A DNA stretch of 64,000 bases from Flavobacterium lindanitolerans (GCF_002846575.1 NZ_PJND01000008.1:372001-436000); one strand, 5' to 3'; shown: positions 53,432-62,836, numbered from the stretch's first letter. A program made the numbers and translations. Notes: generated by a model not told the origin, from the letters alone.

Positions 53432-54610
53432 ATGAAGAAAAAAACAGATGAAGGCTATATGTCTCATCTCGAAAACGAGTTGAGACAACGAAATGCGGAA
53501 TTGGAAAAAAACAGAGAGCTCTTGCAGGCTACTCTGGACAGTTCATTGGATATGGTTCAGGTATTTGAAGCTGTCCGTGATGAAAAAGGTAAAATAATAG
53601 ATTTTATATGGGTCCTGAATAATTATACTTCAGAAACCTATTATGGTGATGTTATAGGCCAAAGTCTGTTGAAAAACAATCCGGGTGTTGTGCATACCGG
53701 AATATTTAACAGTTTTGTTGAGGTAACCGAAACGGGCATACCTCAACAATATGAGAAGCATTATGTAAATGAGCAGTTTGACGGCTGGTTTTACCAATCT
53801 GTTGTAAAACTGAATGATGGAGTGGCAACTTCAACTTCTGATATAACGGCACGAAAATTGGCCGATGACAGAATAAATGCGCTCAATAAGGAACTCAGCC
53901 AGAAAAACCGTGAACTTGAATCCTTAAACTCAGAGCTAACTACATTTAATAATATCGCCGCAAATGATTACAGGGAAACCTTGCAATCATTATATATGTA
54001 TCTGGAATTTATTATCAAGACAGATGCCCCCAACATTAGTAATGCCGGAAAGGCCAACATTAGAAAAGCCCAGGGCGCCATACAGAAACTAAAATTGCTG
54101 ACAGAAGACATCGTTTCGTTCTCCAGGATTCCGGCCATGGACAGCAATCTGACATCTGTTGATTTGGAAGAGCTGCTCAATGCACTTCTTTCAGATATGG
54201 CACAAAAAATTAGTGAAAAAGAGGCAATTATCACACGTTCCGGGATATTACCGGCCATTACAGGATATCCTTTATTACTGTCGCTTCTGTTTTATCATTT
54301 GATTGATAACGCGCTAAAATTCCTGCCGAAAGGGAAAAATCCGGAAATTAAGATAAGCAGTTCTGTATGTTCTGAAGGAGCATGCAAAGGAATGTATGAA
54401 ATATGCATTGAAGATAATGGTATCGGGTTTGACCAAAATCAGGCAGAAAATTTATTTGCCATTTTTTTCAGATTGCATGACAGGAGTATATATAAAGGTT
54501 CCGGAATTGGATTGGCTGTCTGCAAAAAGATTATGGATTTGCACAACGGGCATATTGTTGCCATATCTGATGGAAATGGGGCGGTTTTTAAATGCTATTT
54601 TCCTGTTTAA
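53432..54610 (+). CDS. Histidine-kinase-like protein lacking the phospho-acceptor His
   Basis: 392 aa, soluble. N-terminal coiled coil (YMSHLENELRQRNAELEKNR), a PAS-like domain (about 25-140: LDSSLDMVQVFEAVRDEKGK), a second coiled coil, a HisKA-like dimerisation helix (about 165-235) and an intact HATPase domain with HLIDNALKFLPKGK, EDNGIGFD and GSGIGLAVCKKIM. In the H-box, where kinases of this group read FxxIASHDLQEPLR, this one has FNNIAANDYRETLQ: His is Asn178 (codon 53963-53965) and the Pro is Thr. Autophosphorylation at the normal site is therefore impossible. It may be a pseudokinase, a scaffold for the nearby response regulators, or a phosphatase. Confidence 0.88.
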   Translation: MKKKTDEGYMSHLENELRQRNAELEKNRELLQATLDSSLDMVQVFEAVRDEKGKIIDFIWVLNNYTSETYYGDVIGQSLLKNNPGVVHTGIFNSFVEVTETGIPQQYEKHYVNEQFDGWFYQSVVKLNDGVATSTSDITARKLADDRINALNKELSQKNRELESLNSELTTFNNIAANDYRETLQSLYMYLEFIIKTDAPNISNAGKANIRKAQGAIQKLKLLTEDIVSFSRIPAMDSNLTSVDLEELLNALLSDMAQKISEKEAIITRSGILPAITGYPLLLSLLFYHLIDNALKFLPKGKNPEIKISSSVCSEGACKGMYEICIEDNGIGFDQNQAENLFAIFFRLHDRSIYKGSGIGLAVCKKIMDLHNGHIVAISDGNGAVFKCYFPV

Positions 54611-54626
54611 GTAAGCATAAAAATAT

Positions 54627-54651
54627 ATAAAGCCCGCGTTGCGGGCTTTAT
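54627..54651. terminator. Bidirectional terminator
   Basis: Perfect 11-bp stem ATAAAGCCCGC / GCGGGCTTTAT around GTT, between the convergent kinase-like gene and the small lipoprotein gene. Confidence 0.88.
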
Positions 54652-54675
54652 ACTATTCTGAAAAAACAGACCTGG

Positions 54676-54924
54676 TTAATCTGACCTTCGCCTGCCTTCT
54701 TCGAGTGCAGCCGAATCTCTTTGTGTCGGACCTACAGTTGTTCCCGGCTTGTTCATAGTATCTTTTGTACCACTACTGATGGTTCCTTCATTGGTAAACG
54801 TTTCCTTTTGGCTGGCTCCATCAGATTCATATCGGTTGGTATTGTTATCCCTGCATGACAATATCATAACCATACAGGCTATAAGAATGAGCAGGAATAT
54901 GTATTTATCACTATTTTTCATCAT
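54676..54924 (-). CDS. Small lipoprotein
   Basis: 82 aa: lipoprotein signal (LLILIACMVMILSC, Cys at residue 24) and a short hydrophilic tail rich in Thr, Ser and Gly (GTISSGTKDTMNKPGTT). Function unknown. It follows the DUF4142 gene by 2 nt and is its operon partner. Confidence 0.7.
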   Translation of the reverse strand: MMKNSDKYIFLLILIACMVMILSCRDNNTNRYESDGASQKETFTNEGTISSGTKDTMNKPGTTVGPTQRDSAALEEGRRRSD

Positions 54925-54926
54925 AC

Positions 54927-55523
54927 TTATTTTTTACGGTTGTCTATTTTTTCCTTAAGGCTTTTTGCGTGTTCAAGGTGTTCCGTCAGCGTTGGTATTT
55001 TGTTGGTTGCCCAATATCTGATTTCTTCATCTGCCGCTTCTTCAGCCGCCTCAGTCATTTTATCGATTGCCTTTTCATGACCTTTAACCATCATTTCGGC
55101 AAATTTTTTATCAAAATCCAATCCGCTCTTTTTATTAAGGTCGTCATATTCTTTTCGCGCCTCTTCCGTCATTGAATCCGGCAATGAGATATTTTTTCTT
55201 GCAGCCAGTTTCTTGACATCTCCGGCAGCCTGGGTATGGTCGTCTACCATCATTTTTCCAAAAGCCTTAACATCCGCGTCGGTACTCTTTTCCTGGGCAA
55301 GTTTTCCAATTTCAATTTCCTTACTGTCTGTTTCTGCCGCCTCTACCAAATAACGGGAATCTTTTTCATCCTGTTTGGAATTATCAAACTTTTCTTCATT
55401 TTCTTCCTGTGCAATTTCTTTGGTATCTATGTTTTTATCCTTTTTGCAGGAATTAAAGACAAAAGCAAATAAGATAATCGTTCCCGTAAAAAATAGATTC
55501 TTAAGAATTTTATTCGTTTTCAT
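54927..55523 (-). CDS. DUF4142 lipoprotein
   Basis: 198 aa with lipobox FNSC near residue 26, an acidic linker (EEKFDNSKQDEKDSRYLVEAAETD) and the helical ferritin-like DUF4142 domain: IEIGKLAQEKSTDADVKAF, MMVDDHTQAAGDVKKLA, FAEMMVKGHEKAIDKM and LTEHLEHAKSL. DUF4142 proteins are periplasmic, often stress-induced and of unknown activity. First of two genes; the next begins 2 nt after its stop. Confidence 0.9.
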   Translation of the reverse strand: MKTNKILKNLFFTGTIILFAFVFNSCKKDKNIDTKEIAQEENEEKFDNSKQDEKDSRYLVEAAETDSKEIEIGKLAQEKSTDADVKAFGKMMVDDHTQAAGDVKKLAARKNISLPDSMTEEARKEYDDLNKKSGLDFDKKFAEMMVKGHEKAIDKMTEAAEEAADEEIRYWATNKIPTLTEHLEHAKSLKEKIDNRKK

Positions 55524-55655
55524 AGTTTTCTTTTTATTGATTATGGTTAAACAACTAATTTACAAATTGTTATTGGCGTAAAATTTACAGGATAGTTCTT
55601 AAAATATTACATCATTAATTATTTCAACCTGACTCTTCAAAGATTGGTCTGTTAT

Positions 55656-55886
55656 TCAGCGTAGTCTTTTTTCAAATTTGTCCTGAACATTTTGTGAAAT
55701 ATAAGTAGCCAGTTTTTTACCCGAAACAGCCAGCTTTTTCATTTTTTCAACAGCCTCTTTTCCTGTACTGGCATAAGTATAAAGATAGATGTCACCATCC
55801 ATAAACTGCACAGCAATACCTTCCGGTACTATTTCGTATGCCTTGATTCCGGATTGTCCGCTGCTATTTTTATAAGTAACCATCAT
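55656..55886 (-). CDS. Small hypothetical protein (KTSC-like)
   Basis: 76 aa, basic, with a beta-hairpin pattern (GIKAYEIVPEGIAVQFMDGD, IYLYTY) followed by two helices. It resembles KTSC-type small domains in layout. It lies 6 nt downstream of the 725-aa gene and is its operon partner. Confidence 0.6.
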   Translation of the reverse strand: MMVTYKNSSGQSGIKAYEIVPEGIAVQFMDGDIYLYTYASTGKEAVEKMKKLAVSGKKLATYISQNVQDKFEKRLR

Positions 55887-55892
55887 AATGAA

Positions 55893-58070
55893 TTACCAAC
55901 TGATTTTGACCTTGCTGTTGCCTGTGATTGCGTATTGCATCAGCCCTGGTGCTATTGATTTTGAGGCAACAGTATCAGTATGTGTGCTAACCTTATGCTC
56001 CCGATGACCAATTATATAGACATGACAAGGCATCAATGAAGAACCTAATGTATGGAAGTGCAAATTATTGCTGATTTTTCGGAATCCTTTAACCGGGTAG
56101 TCTACAAAAAACAGAAGGTCTTCTTCCTCCAGTCTATAATATTGCCTTGATACAACGGCAAAAGGCAATCCGGCCCCATATACTTCCTGTCCTACCTGCC
56201 CCGCTTTTTCCCATCCGTCATTAAGGTCTTCCAACGGAATCCAAAGCGAATGCTGCAGTTCTCCTGTTCGGACTTCGTCAGATAAAATGTCGCGTGGTAG
56301 CATTGGCGGATAGTAGTAGGGCATTCGTGACAGCGAATATTTTATAAATTCAGATAGCAGCAATAATAATCCTGACGGCATGGTAATTCCTTCTGAAGAC
56401 AACACATAATCATAGAGCGCTGCATATACTTCAACTTCTTCATAAGCTGCCGAATAGGGTGCTTCATTGAGTGGAAATACAGTAAAAAAATTGGGATAAT
56501 GCTTTGTGTTTCCATAATTGCATTCCGCAAGCCTCATATTTTTGAACAACCCTGCCAAACAGGCGAAACTTGATTCGAGATAATTCTGTTTTCCGGTCAG
56601 TTTGAACAATTCCAAAAGCGCCGTCGCCGCAAATGCCGTATTGTTGGCCTGGTAAAATATATCGAAACCCAATCCTTCCAGTTTCCTTGCTGCTTTTTCA
56701 GCTTCTCTAAAATAAAGCGGATTATCCGTAAGTTTCCACACCAACAACATTAAATGGGCATAGGAACCTGCCACGTCTCTCTCACCTCCTCTCCCCGGCT
56801 CTGTCTCTTTCCGTATCACTTCGAGGGTATCCATTTTATAAAATACAGGCCATTCATATTTGAAATGTCTGGCTACTTTAACTGCAAAATCAACAGACTT
56901 TAATAGTAATTTCTTAGAAATTTTATCACCCGCCAAAGCTAACCTTGCAAGATTCATGAGCGGATGATGCAGGTACCAGGAATCCATGACCATTTCTTTT
57001 TTCTGTTCCTCAGAATTGTCGAGTTCCTCACTAAGTGCAGGAAGCCATCGGACAATACTTTCAATACGGTCATCATAAAATTCCGGCAATGTACATTTCA
57101 ACTCATTATATAATTCCGGTTTTATCTTTTTCCAGTCTGAAAACTCTTTTAGCGGAAGCAATACCGACAGCTGTACCATTATTTCAGGAGGAGTTTTATA
57201 GTCACATAAATAAGCATTCAGGTAAGGAATTCCGCCTGCCTGTGTCCAACAACCTTTATTATGTTGCAAGTCGTCCATTGCTTTTTGGCTGAGTGATAAC
57301 CAGTCATGGTATTCCGTATCAGGTTTTGGCAGGTGTATATAAACATTCGCAAGATTTTCTATAAAAGATTGGGTAATTTCCGGCTCCGATACGGGAACTG
57401 TTTCGCTCAGCAATACAAACGCATCTGTCAACACTACTTTTTTTCCGGCTGGTAATGGATTTTCTTGCGATACCGGCAATTGAAACCCTATTTCCGGCCA
57501 TTCACCACCTACGGTTTCGCCAATAGACGTTTGGGTAGCTTCGCAATAATCCGAAAGTGCACTTAGATTTTGAAAATAAAATACAGAGCCGGTTTTAGGC
57601 CGTGTCAGGCTGAAATAAATTAGTCCGGAACGCGTCCCAATCTGGCTGGTATGAATTTTTGCCGACGTATTTTCAAAGCTTCCTGTTTTAGTTAACGGAA
57701 CAATATCTCTTGGCCAGAAGGGAATACAGAACGAAAAATCAGCTTCAAAAGTGGTAGTATATCTCACCAGATGTCCTTTCTTTTCAGGAAAGCTTACTTC
57801 TGTATTGTATTTTCCCAAACGGGTGTTGGCTCTGATTTGTAATAGGCCTTTGCGGTCTGTTACCACAACATTTTCAAAATGACCGTTTAATGCAAAAGCT
57901 ATCCTGAAAGCAGTTCTTGTTTTATCAGGCCAAACGGCTACAATCCATAGGGAATCGCCGGTATTGAAAAGTTCAAAATTAAAACCGGATTGTAATGTTG
58001 AGGCAATCAGTTCTGCTGTTTCAATATCAGACTGCGCCATGGCTGTCCATGAGGTAAACTTTTTATCCAT
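55893..58070 (-). CDS. Large cytosolic protein with alpha/alpha-toroid-like (glycosidase-like) middle region
   Basis: 725 aa, no signal peptide or membrane helix. Residues about 1-215 are beta-rich (VAVWPDKTRTAFRIAFALNG). The middle (about 240-590) is a series of amphipathic helices with aromatic motifs such as LHHPLMNLARLALAG, YEWPVFYKMDTL, DIFYQANNTAFAATALLELF and NAPYSAAYEEVEVY-like segments, which recall six-hairpin glycosidases. The C-terminus is again beta-rich. No catalytic residues can be assigned. It might be a carbohydrate-active enzyme of a cytoplasmic sugar, or a non-catalytic relative. Stand-alone except for the 76-aa gene behind it. Confidence 0.65.
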   Translation of the reverse strand: MDKKFTSWTAMAQSDIETAELIASTLQSGFNFELFNTGDSLWIVAVWPDKTRTAFRIAFALNGHFENVVVTDRKGLLQIRANTRLGKYNTEVSFPEKKGHLVRYTTTFEADFSFCIPFWPRDIVPLTKTGSFENTSAKIHTSQIGTRSGLIYFSLTRPKTGSVFYFQNLSALSDYCEATQTSIGETVGGEWPEIGFQLPVSQENPLPAGKKVVLTDAFVLLSETVPVSEPEITQSFIENLANVYIHLPKPDTEYHDWLSLSQKAMDDLQHNKGCWTQAGGIPYLNAYLCDYKTPPEIMVQLSVLLPLKEFSDWKKIKPELYNELKCTLPEFYDDRIESIVRWLPALSEELDNSEEQKKEMVMDSWYLHHPLMNLARLALAGDKISKKLLLKSVDFAVKVARHFKYEWPVFYKMDTLEVIRKETEPGRGGERDVAGSYAHLMLLVWKLTDNPLYFREAEKAARKLEGLGFDIFYQANNTAFAATALLELFKLTGKQNYLESSFACLAGLFKNMRLAECNYGNTKHYPNFFTVFPLNEAPYSAAYEEVEVYAALYDYVLSSEGITMPSGLLLLLSEFIKYSLSRMPYYYPPMLPRDILSDEVRTGELQHSLWIPLEDLNDGWEKAGQVGQEVYGAGLPFAVVSRQYYRLEEEDLLFFVDYPVKGFRKISNNLHFHTLGSSLMPCHVYIIGHREHKVSTHTDTVASKSIAPGLMQYAITGNSKVKISW

Positions 58071-58270
58071 ATCTGTTTTAAGGCTTTAGCAGTATAAATT
58101 TAGACCTACCCCTGTAAAGAGCTTTTATATAATCTCACACAGGATTTATATGTTAATTTTTTGTCTGAACCTGCCCTTATGGACTACTATATAACTTCTG
58201 TTCAGTATTATATAAGTAAGGAAAACATATTTTTTTGTCACTTTACATTATAACCATTTAAAAAAAACTT

Positions 58271-58522
58271 ATGGAAAATTTAATCAATGAAGAAAGAGAA
58301 GAAGGAAAAGTCGCAAAGGCAATTGAGGAGCAGACTTCAAAACTGCCATCAGATTTATTCCTGTATGCCGGATTGGGTGCGATGGGCATATCTGCAACAC
58401 TTAAAATAATGGGGATGAAACATACCAGCCTTTTTTTTGGCCAGTGGGTTGCCCCTTTCCTGTTGCTTGGCATTTACAATAAGATTGTGAAGGTTGAGGG
58501 ACATGACAAAGCAGATGAGTAG
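58271..58522 (+). CDS. Small membrane protein
   Basis: 83 aa with an acidic amphipathic N-terminus (NEEREEGKVAKAIEEQTSK) and two hydrophobic segments (LFLYAGLGAMGISATLKIMG and FFGQWVAPFLLLGIYNKIV). Unknown function. Separate from the following genes by 77 nt. Confidence 0.65.
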   Translation: MENLINEEREEGKVAKAIEEQTSKLPSDLFLYAGLGAMGISATLKIMGMKHTSLFFGQWVAPFLLLGIYNKIVKVEGHDKADE

Positions 58523-58599
58523 CCACCTTAAAAAATCTCATAAACTTTATTTATTTGACCCGGCTATAAAGTCTTGTTTAATGGGCACACTGAAAAGGT

Positions 58600-58851
58600 A
58601 TGGAAAAATTTAGAGAAGCTATCATTATCCTGTTTGCCAGCTATGAGATAAAGTATTCCTTGGAAAAAGGAAGAAGTAAGGATAAAACAGAGCATTTTGT
58701 TTTTGTGCAAAGCTTTTTGCAGGAGTTTGAAGAAAACCTGGAAAGTTTTGCACAAAAATATTTTAAAGACAATAATTTTAGTCCGGAGGCTATGGCTGAA
58801 GGGAAAAGATATATGGAAAAAATAATAGAAAAACTCGCTTCTAAAGTATGA
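58600..58851 (+). CDS. Small acidic helical protein before mgtC-like gene
   Basis: 83 aa, predicted all-helical, with alternating charge (LQEFEENLESFAQKYFKDN, FSPEAMAEGKRYMEKIIEKL). No known family. Its stop overlaps the ATG of the MgtC-like gene by 4 nt, so they are translationally coupled. Confidence 0.6.
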   Translation: MEKFREAIIILFASYEIKYSLEKGRSKDKTEHFVFVQSFLQEFEENLESFAQKYFKDNNFSPEAMAEGKRYMEKIIEKLASKV

Positions 58852-59507
58852 TTGCATGGTATGAAATAATAGCAAGGCTTTTGTTTGCAGCTCTTTTAGG
58901 TGGCATGATAGGATTTGAACGCGAACGAAAAGATTGGGCTGCCGGCATTAGAACGCACATGATAGCCTGTATGGGCTCTACACTGGTTATGCTCGTTTCC
59001 TGTTTTGGTTTTTCTGACATTTTGGGCTATCCTAATGTAGAATTGGATCCCTCGCGTGTTGCTTCTTCAGTAGTTATCGGTATTGGCTATCTGGGTGCGG
59101 GAATCATATTGATTCTTAAACGGGGAAACATCAAAGGACTGACTACCGCTTCCGGATTATGGGCTACCGCAGCTGTTGGACTTTCCATTGGTGGCGGAAT
59201 GTATATTACAGGTCTTGTAGCCACCGTTATTACAGTACTCATCTTGTATGTTGTTCAAAAATTGCAGAATAAAAAGTCGCAAGTCCGTGAACACAGAATG
59301 ACCGTCCGATTGTATAAAAAGGAAGAAGGTACGCTGTTGCTTGAAAAATTAATTTCGTACCACTTGAATTTTTCTCTTTTGGCAATGGAAAAGAAAAATA
59401 AAAAATATACCGTCAAAGCCCGTTTTGTTGGTGCAAAAACTGATGTTTTGCATTTGGCTAACGAATTGAAATTACTTCCTGTTGTTCAAAAAATCAGATT
59501 TAAATGA
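58848..59507 (+). CDS. MgtC/SapB family membrane protein
   Basis: 219 aa: four to five membrane helices with the signature ALLGGMIGFERERKDWAAGIRTH, GVASSVVIGIGYLGAG-like segment (RVASSVVIGIGYLGAGII) and KGLTTASGLWATAAVGLSIG. A C-terminal ACT-like cytosolic domain (HRMTVRLYKKEEGTLLLEKL) follows. MgtC proteins affect Mg2+ homeostasis and inhibit F-ATPase in some species; here the link to Mg2+ is by family only. Confidence 0.92.
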   Translation: MIAWYEIIARLLFAALLGGMIGFERERKDWAAGIRTHMIACMGSTLVMLVSCFGFSDILGYPNVELDPSRVASSVVIGIGYLGAGIILILKRGNIKGLTTASGLWATAAVGLSIGGGMYITGLVATVITVLILYVVQKLQNKKSQVREHRMTVRLYKKEEGTLLLEKLISYHLNFSLLAMEKKNKKYTVKARFVGAKTDVLHLANELKLLPVVQKIRFK

Positions 59508-59529
59508 TAAAGAATCTTTTTTTTAGCAC

Positions 59530-60372
59530 TTATTTCTCTTTTGTATCCCGGTAGTTTTTAATTTCAATAATAATCTCGCGTTTGGGAGCCGGATTGCTAA
59601 TGCCCTGTTCTTTAAACGATTTTTTAATATTTTCCAAAAAGTCAGAGACAACCCATCCGTAGTCTTCGTTTGTTGTCCACATCAATACAGACAGCAGCAG
59701 CGCATCTGCAGTAATGTCTTTAATCATAACCGCAGGTTCAGGCAGTTGAAGTATTCTTTTGTCAGAACGTATAACATTAAACAATAGCGCCTTTACGAGC
59801 GAAATATCACTGTCATGATTCACACTCAGCGTAATTTCGGCACGGCGTAACTTTTCCTTTGAAAAGTTTCTGATAATTCCATTAGACAAGGCTCCGTTTG
59901 GAAGGTAGATGGATTGATTGTTTCCGGTAATGATTTTTGTGCTAAAAATAAAAATTGCAGCCACTGTTCCTGCTTCTCCCTGGGCTTCAACATAATCACC
60001 AACACGTAGCGGTTTAAAAAGAATAATCAGCAAACCGCCGGCAAAGTTAGATAAGGAGCCCTGAAGTGAAAGTCCAATAGCAAGACCAGCTGCTCCAATA
60101 GCCGCTACAAAAGCTGATGTTTCTACACCAAGTTTGGTAATGATACTCACAAAAAGCAGCGCACGCATTGTCCATACTGCCACATCCATTACGAATTTAA
60201 GAAGTGTAGCGTCAAAACGTTTCTTCTCAATGAGCCTCATCATAAATTTCCGGAAAAGCCGGATAATTATGAATCCTACTACAAGTGTAATAATAGCTGA
60301 TAGTAAATGTGGAAGAAAAGCCGTTGTGGTATGAACAGCCTTTTGGAAATATTGGTTCAAGGTTTCCATCAA
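59530..60372 (-). CDS. Small-conductance mechanosensitive channel (MscS type)
   Basis: 280 aa. Three membrane helices, the pore helix with SAFVAAIGAAGLAIGLSLQGSLSNFAGGLLII, then the beta domain (LRVGDYVEAQGEAGTVAAIFIFSTKI) and C-terminal domain (ISNPAPKREIIIEI). Homoheptameric channel opened by membrane tension, protecting against osmotic downshock. ATG at 60372 or 60369. It converges with mgtC-like gene. Confidence 0.95.
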   Translation of the reverse strand: MMETLNQYFQKAVHTTTAFLPHLLSAIITLVVGFIIIRLFRKFMMRLIEKKRFDATLLKFVMDVAVWTMRALLFVSIITKLGVETSAFVAAIGAAGLAIGLSLQGSLSNFAGGLLIILFKPLRVGDYVEAQGEAGTVAAIFIFSTKIITGNNQSIYLPNGALSNGIIRNFSKEKLRRAEITLSVNHDSDISLVKALLFNVIRSDKRILQLPEPAVMIKDITADALLLSVLMWTTNEDYGWVVSDFLENIKKSFKEQGISNPAPKREIIIEIKNYRDTKEK

Positions 60373-60425
60373 GTGACTTTATAAAAAATTCAGGGCCGAC
60401 ATCGCAGCCATCTAACCCTATTACC

Positions 60426-60464
60426 CAAAATCATAAATCTAGAATCATAAATCTAAAATCATGA
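60426..60464. repeat. Short tandem repeat upstream of the MscS gene
   Basis: AATCATAAATCTA at 60429-60441 and 60443-60455 with a partial third copy, period 14 nt, in the leader of the minus-strand MscS gene. Confidence 0.6.
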
Positions 60465-60479
60465 TCTTCCTCCAAATGC

Positions 60480-61235
60480 TTATATAATTTGTTTAAGCGG
60501 ACGAATCTGCATGCTTACTATATCACAATGACTGGGACGCGAAAGGCAAAAAGCAATAGCTTCTGCAATATCACAGGCATCAAGCATTTCCATAGCATCG
60601 ACTTTCTCCTGGCGTTCTTCACCGCTTCCGGGTTGCATATCTGTATTTACGGCTCCGGGTTCTATCAGCGTAACCTTGATCTGGTCCGGATTGAGTTCTT
60701 TGCGCAATGCGGCAGTAAACCCCTGTATTCCTGATTTGGTTGCCACATACACGCTGCTACCGGTTTCCCGGATTTCGGCACTCATAGACCCGACATTAAC
60801 AATTTGTCCTCCTTTTTTTGTTTTCATTCTGCTGATTGCCGCATTGGCACAAGCTATATATCCTAAAAGATTGGTATTGAGAATATAGCTCCATTCTTTA
60901 TAATTGCCTTCTGCAGCACTGTTGGCAGACAAAGCTGCATTGTTGACCAATATGTCAATAGTGCCAAATTCTGATTCCATTGCCTGGAATACTCTTTCGA
61001 TTCCCTCCTCAGAAGACAAATCAGAAGCAATACCCGATAGCATGGCATCCGGATAAATGGTTTTACCATCACGCAATGTTTCTTCTAATTGTTCCTGATG
61101 GCGTCCGGTAATGAATACTCTGGCCCCCAATGATGCCAAAAGATGGGCTGTAGCTCTTCCTATTCCTGTTGTGCCTCCTGTTACCAATATTACTTTATCT
61201 GACAAGGCAAGCGTATAAATATCTCTCTGTTTCAT
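60480..61235 (-). CDS. Short-chain dehydrogenase (YdfG-like SDR)
   Basis: 251 aa classical SDR: VTGGTTGIGRATAHLLASLG at about residue 18, ITGRHQEQ (NADP-type Arg/His), NNAALSANSA, catalytic Ser in VGSMSAEIRETGSSVYVATK with YVATK as YxxxK. Substrate unknown; relatives act on 3-hydroxy acids. Stand-alone, upstream of MscS on the same strand with 107 nt between. Confidence 0.92.
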   Translation of the reverse strand: MKQRDIYTLALSDKVILVTGGTTGIGRATAHLLASLGARVFITGRHQEQLEETLRDGKTIYPDAMLSGIASDLSSEEGIERVFQAMESEFGTIDILVNNAALSANSAAEGNYKEWSYILNTNLLGYIACANAAISRMKTKKGGQIVNVGSMSAEIRETGSSVYVATKSGIQGFTAALRKELNPDQIKVTLIEPGAVNTDMQPGSGEERQEKVDAMEMLDACDIAEAIAFCLSRPSHCDIVSMQIRPLKQII

Positions 61236-61426
61236 GATTGTTATTTTAAAATTTACTAAAATAAAATTCGGAATTTCCAGAGCAGCCTGCCTTATATAAT
61301 TTTATTATTTGTTTGTAAATGCCCTTAAAAAGACTCTGGCGAGATATAACAATCTTTTGTAATAATATAAAACGGCTCTTTAAGAATTGTTTAACTTTAC
61401 TATTGCACAATAATATACAAAAAGCC

Positions 61427-61660
61427 ATGTCCCAATTAAAAACTATATGTCTGTTGCTAATTTTTTACTCCATCGTTTCCTGCAATAGACGAAAAGACGG
61501 TATTGAATCTGATATTAAAAACCCGCCAACCTCAGCCGATACTGTACTTCCTGCCACAAAACCGGAAGGCGATTCAATACAGAACGATGCTTCACGATTA
61601 TCAACTGGTAAAGACTCTGTAAAGGGTGAAATAACACCACCCAATGCTAAAAATCAATAG
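61427..61660 (+). CDS. Small lipoprotein
   Basis: 77 aa from ATG 61427 with lipobox IVSC at residue 19; an upstream in-frame ATG at 61319 would add an unlikely 36-residue leader. The tail is disordered, rich in Pro, Thr, Ser and Asp (KNPPTSADTVLPATKPEGD). Similar in style to the 82-aa lipoprotein at 54676. The next gene starts 7 nt later. Confidence 0.65.
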   Translation: MSQLKTICLLLIFYSIVSCNRRKDGIESDIKNPPTSADTVLPATKPEGDSIQNDASRLSTGKDSVKGEITPPNAKNQ

Positions 61661-61667
61661 TAAGGAC

Positions 61668-61922
61668 ATGAGCAGTACTTCTCTTTTTTATATCGAGACC
61701 CTCTTACTGTTAGGGATTCATGACCGAATTCCTATTGAATTGTACAATCTGGGATGTAATCAGGCATTTGAAGAAGAAGACACAAGTGTCAACATTGCTG
61801 TCTTGCAGCTGATTATGAAAGAATTGAGAATAGAAACACCAGAAAGAGAAAAATACCTGAAAGCTTTTTTGATGGGATATCTCGACGGATTTAAGATTTC
61901 CTTTCTCTCCTCAAAGAATTAA
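61668..61922 (+). CDS. Small hypothetical protein
   Basis: 84 aa from ATG 61668 (MSSTSLFYIETLLLLGIHDR); an in-frame ATG at 61644 overlaps the previous gene. Helical, acidic centre (GCNQAFEEEDTSVNIAVLQL) and hydrophobic C-terminus. No family recognised. It follows the lipoprotein gene closely. Confidence 0.6.
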   Translation: MSSTSLFYIETLLLLGIHDRIPIELYNLGCNQAFEEEDTSVNIAVLQLIMKELRIETPEREKYLKAFLMGYLDGFKISFLSSKN

Positions 61923-62173
61923 AAACTTACACTATACTTCGGATACCTTAGCTATTGCTTAAAAGAATTCGATGTTTGTCCTATGAACTCTTTCGACGAG
62001 CAAATTGTTCACGATTTTGCCATTACCCCACTGCGTACCGAAAGCTGATTTTTCTTTTTCCTATCCGGAAAAGCAAAGAAATGGCTGTATTTTTTACTAT
62101 TTTTTTAGAAATAATTAACATTTGTTTAAGTAGTGGATTTATAATTTTATTTGTCCCTTAATTTGCACCAAGA

Positions 62174-62623
62174 ATGAAAAACCTAAACGAAAAAATGCAC
62201 ATTATTCTTGTGGATGATGATGCGGAAGACCGTATGATTTTCGAAGAGGCATTCTCTCAGTTGAATTCCGGGAATCAACTCCTGATGTTCCAGAATGGCC
62301 TCGAGGTATTAAATTACCTGAATGAAAACGAAACTGTCCCGGACATTATTTTTCTGGACCTGAACATGCCCATTATGGGTGGTCTGGAAACATTACGGGA
62401 AATCAGGAAGAATGACCGCTACAGACAATTGTCTGTTGTAATCTATTCGACTTCATCCGCAGAAAAAGATATTGAAGATACATTGATTGCCGGTGCCAAT
62501 GTCTATATTACAAAACCCAATAATTTTGAAACCCTAAGAGATACAATTGCCAAGGTAATTCATGTCAACTGGCAATTTCTTTCTTCGGGTCTGGACCGCG
62601 ATACATTTGTATTTGTTACCTGA
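62174..62623 (+). CDS. Single-domain response regulator (Rcp1-like), paralogue of the one at 52266
   Basis: 149 aa receiver domain: DDDAED, phospho-acceptor Asp in IFLDLNMPIMGG, STSSA and TKPNN with the conserved Lys. Nearly collinear with the regulator at 52266, sharing ILVDDD, FEEAF, the STSSAEKDIED block and NWQF...FVFV ending. A gene duplication is likely. No kinase gene is adjacent; the pseudokinase-like gene at 53432 and the 7TMR-DISM kinase at 37020 are the nearest. Confidence 0.93.
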   Translation: MKNLNEKMHIILVDDDAEDRMIFEEAFSQLNSGNQLLMFQNGLEVLNYLNENETVPDIIFLDLNMPIMGGLETLREIRKNDRYRQLSVVIYSTSSAEKDIEDTLIAGANVYITKPNNFETLRDTIAKVIHVNWQFLSSGLDRDTFVFVT

Positions 62624-62836
62624 TAGTAGTGCAAAATGAAGTAAACCTCTTCTAAATGGTAAATATACATTTACAAAAGACACACTATGAAAACTATTGA
62701 CAACCATTAAAAACAGCGCATTGAAATACAAAAGAATCAGATAATAAAATAGCATATAATCTAAAATCATTATATTTACCGCATCACTTTAATTCTCTTC
62801 ATAAAATGAAGTTACTGTAAAAAGTGACCTTTATTA

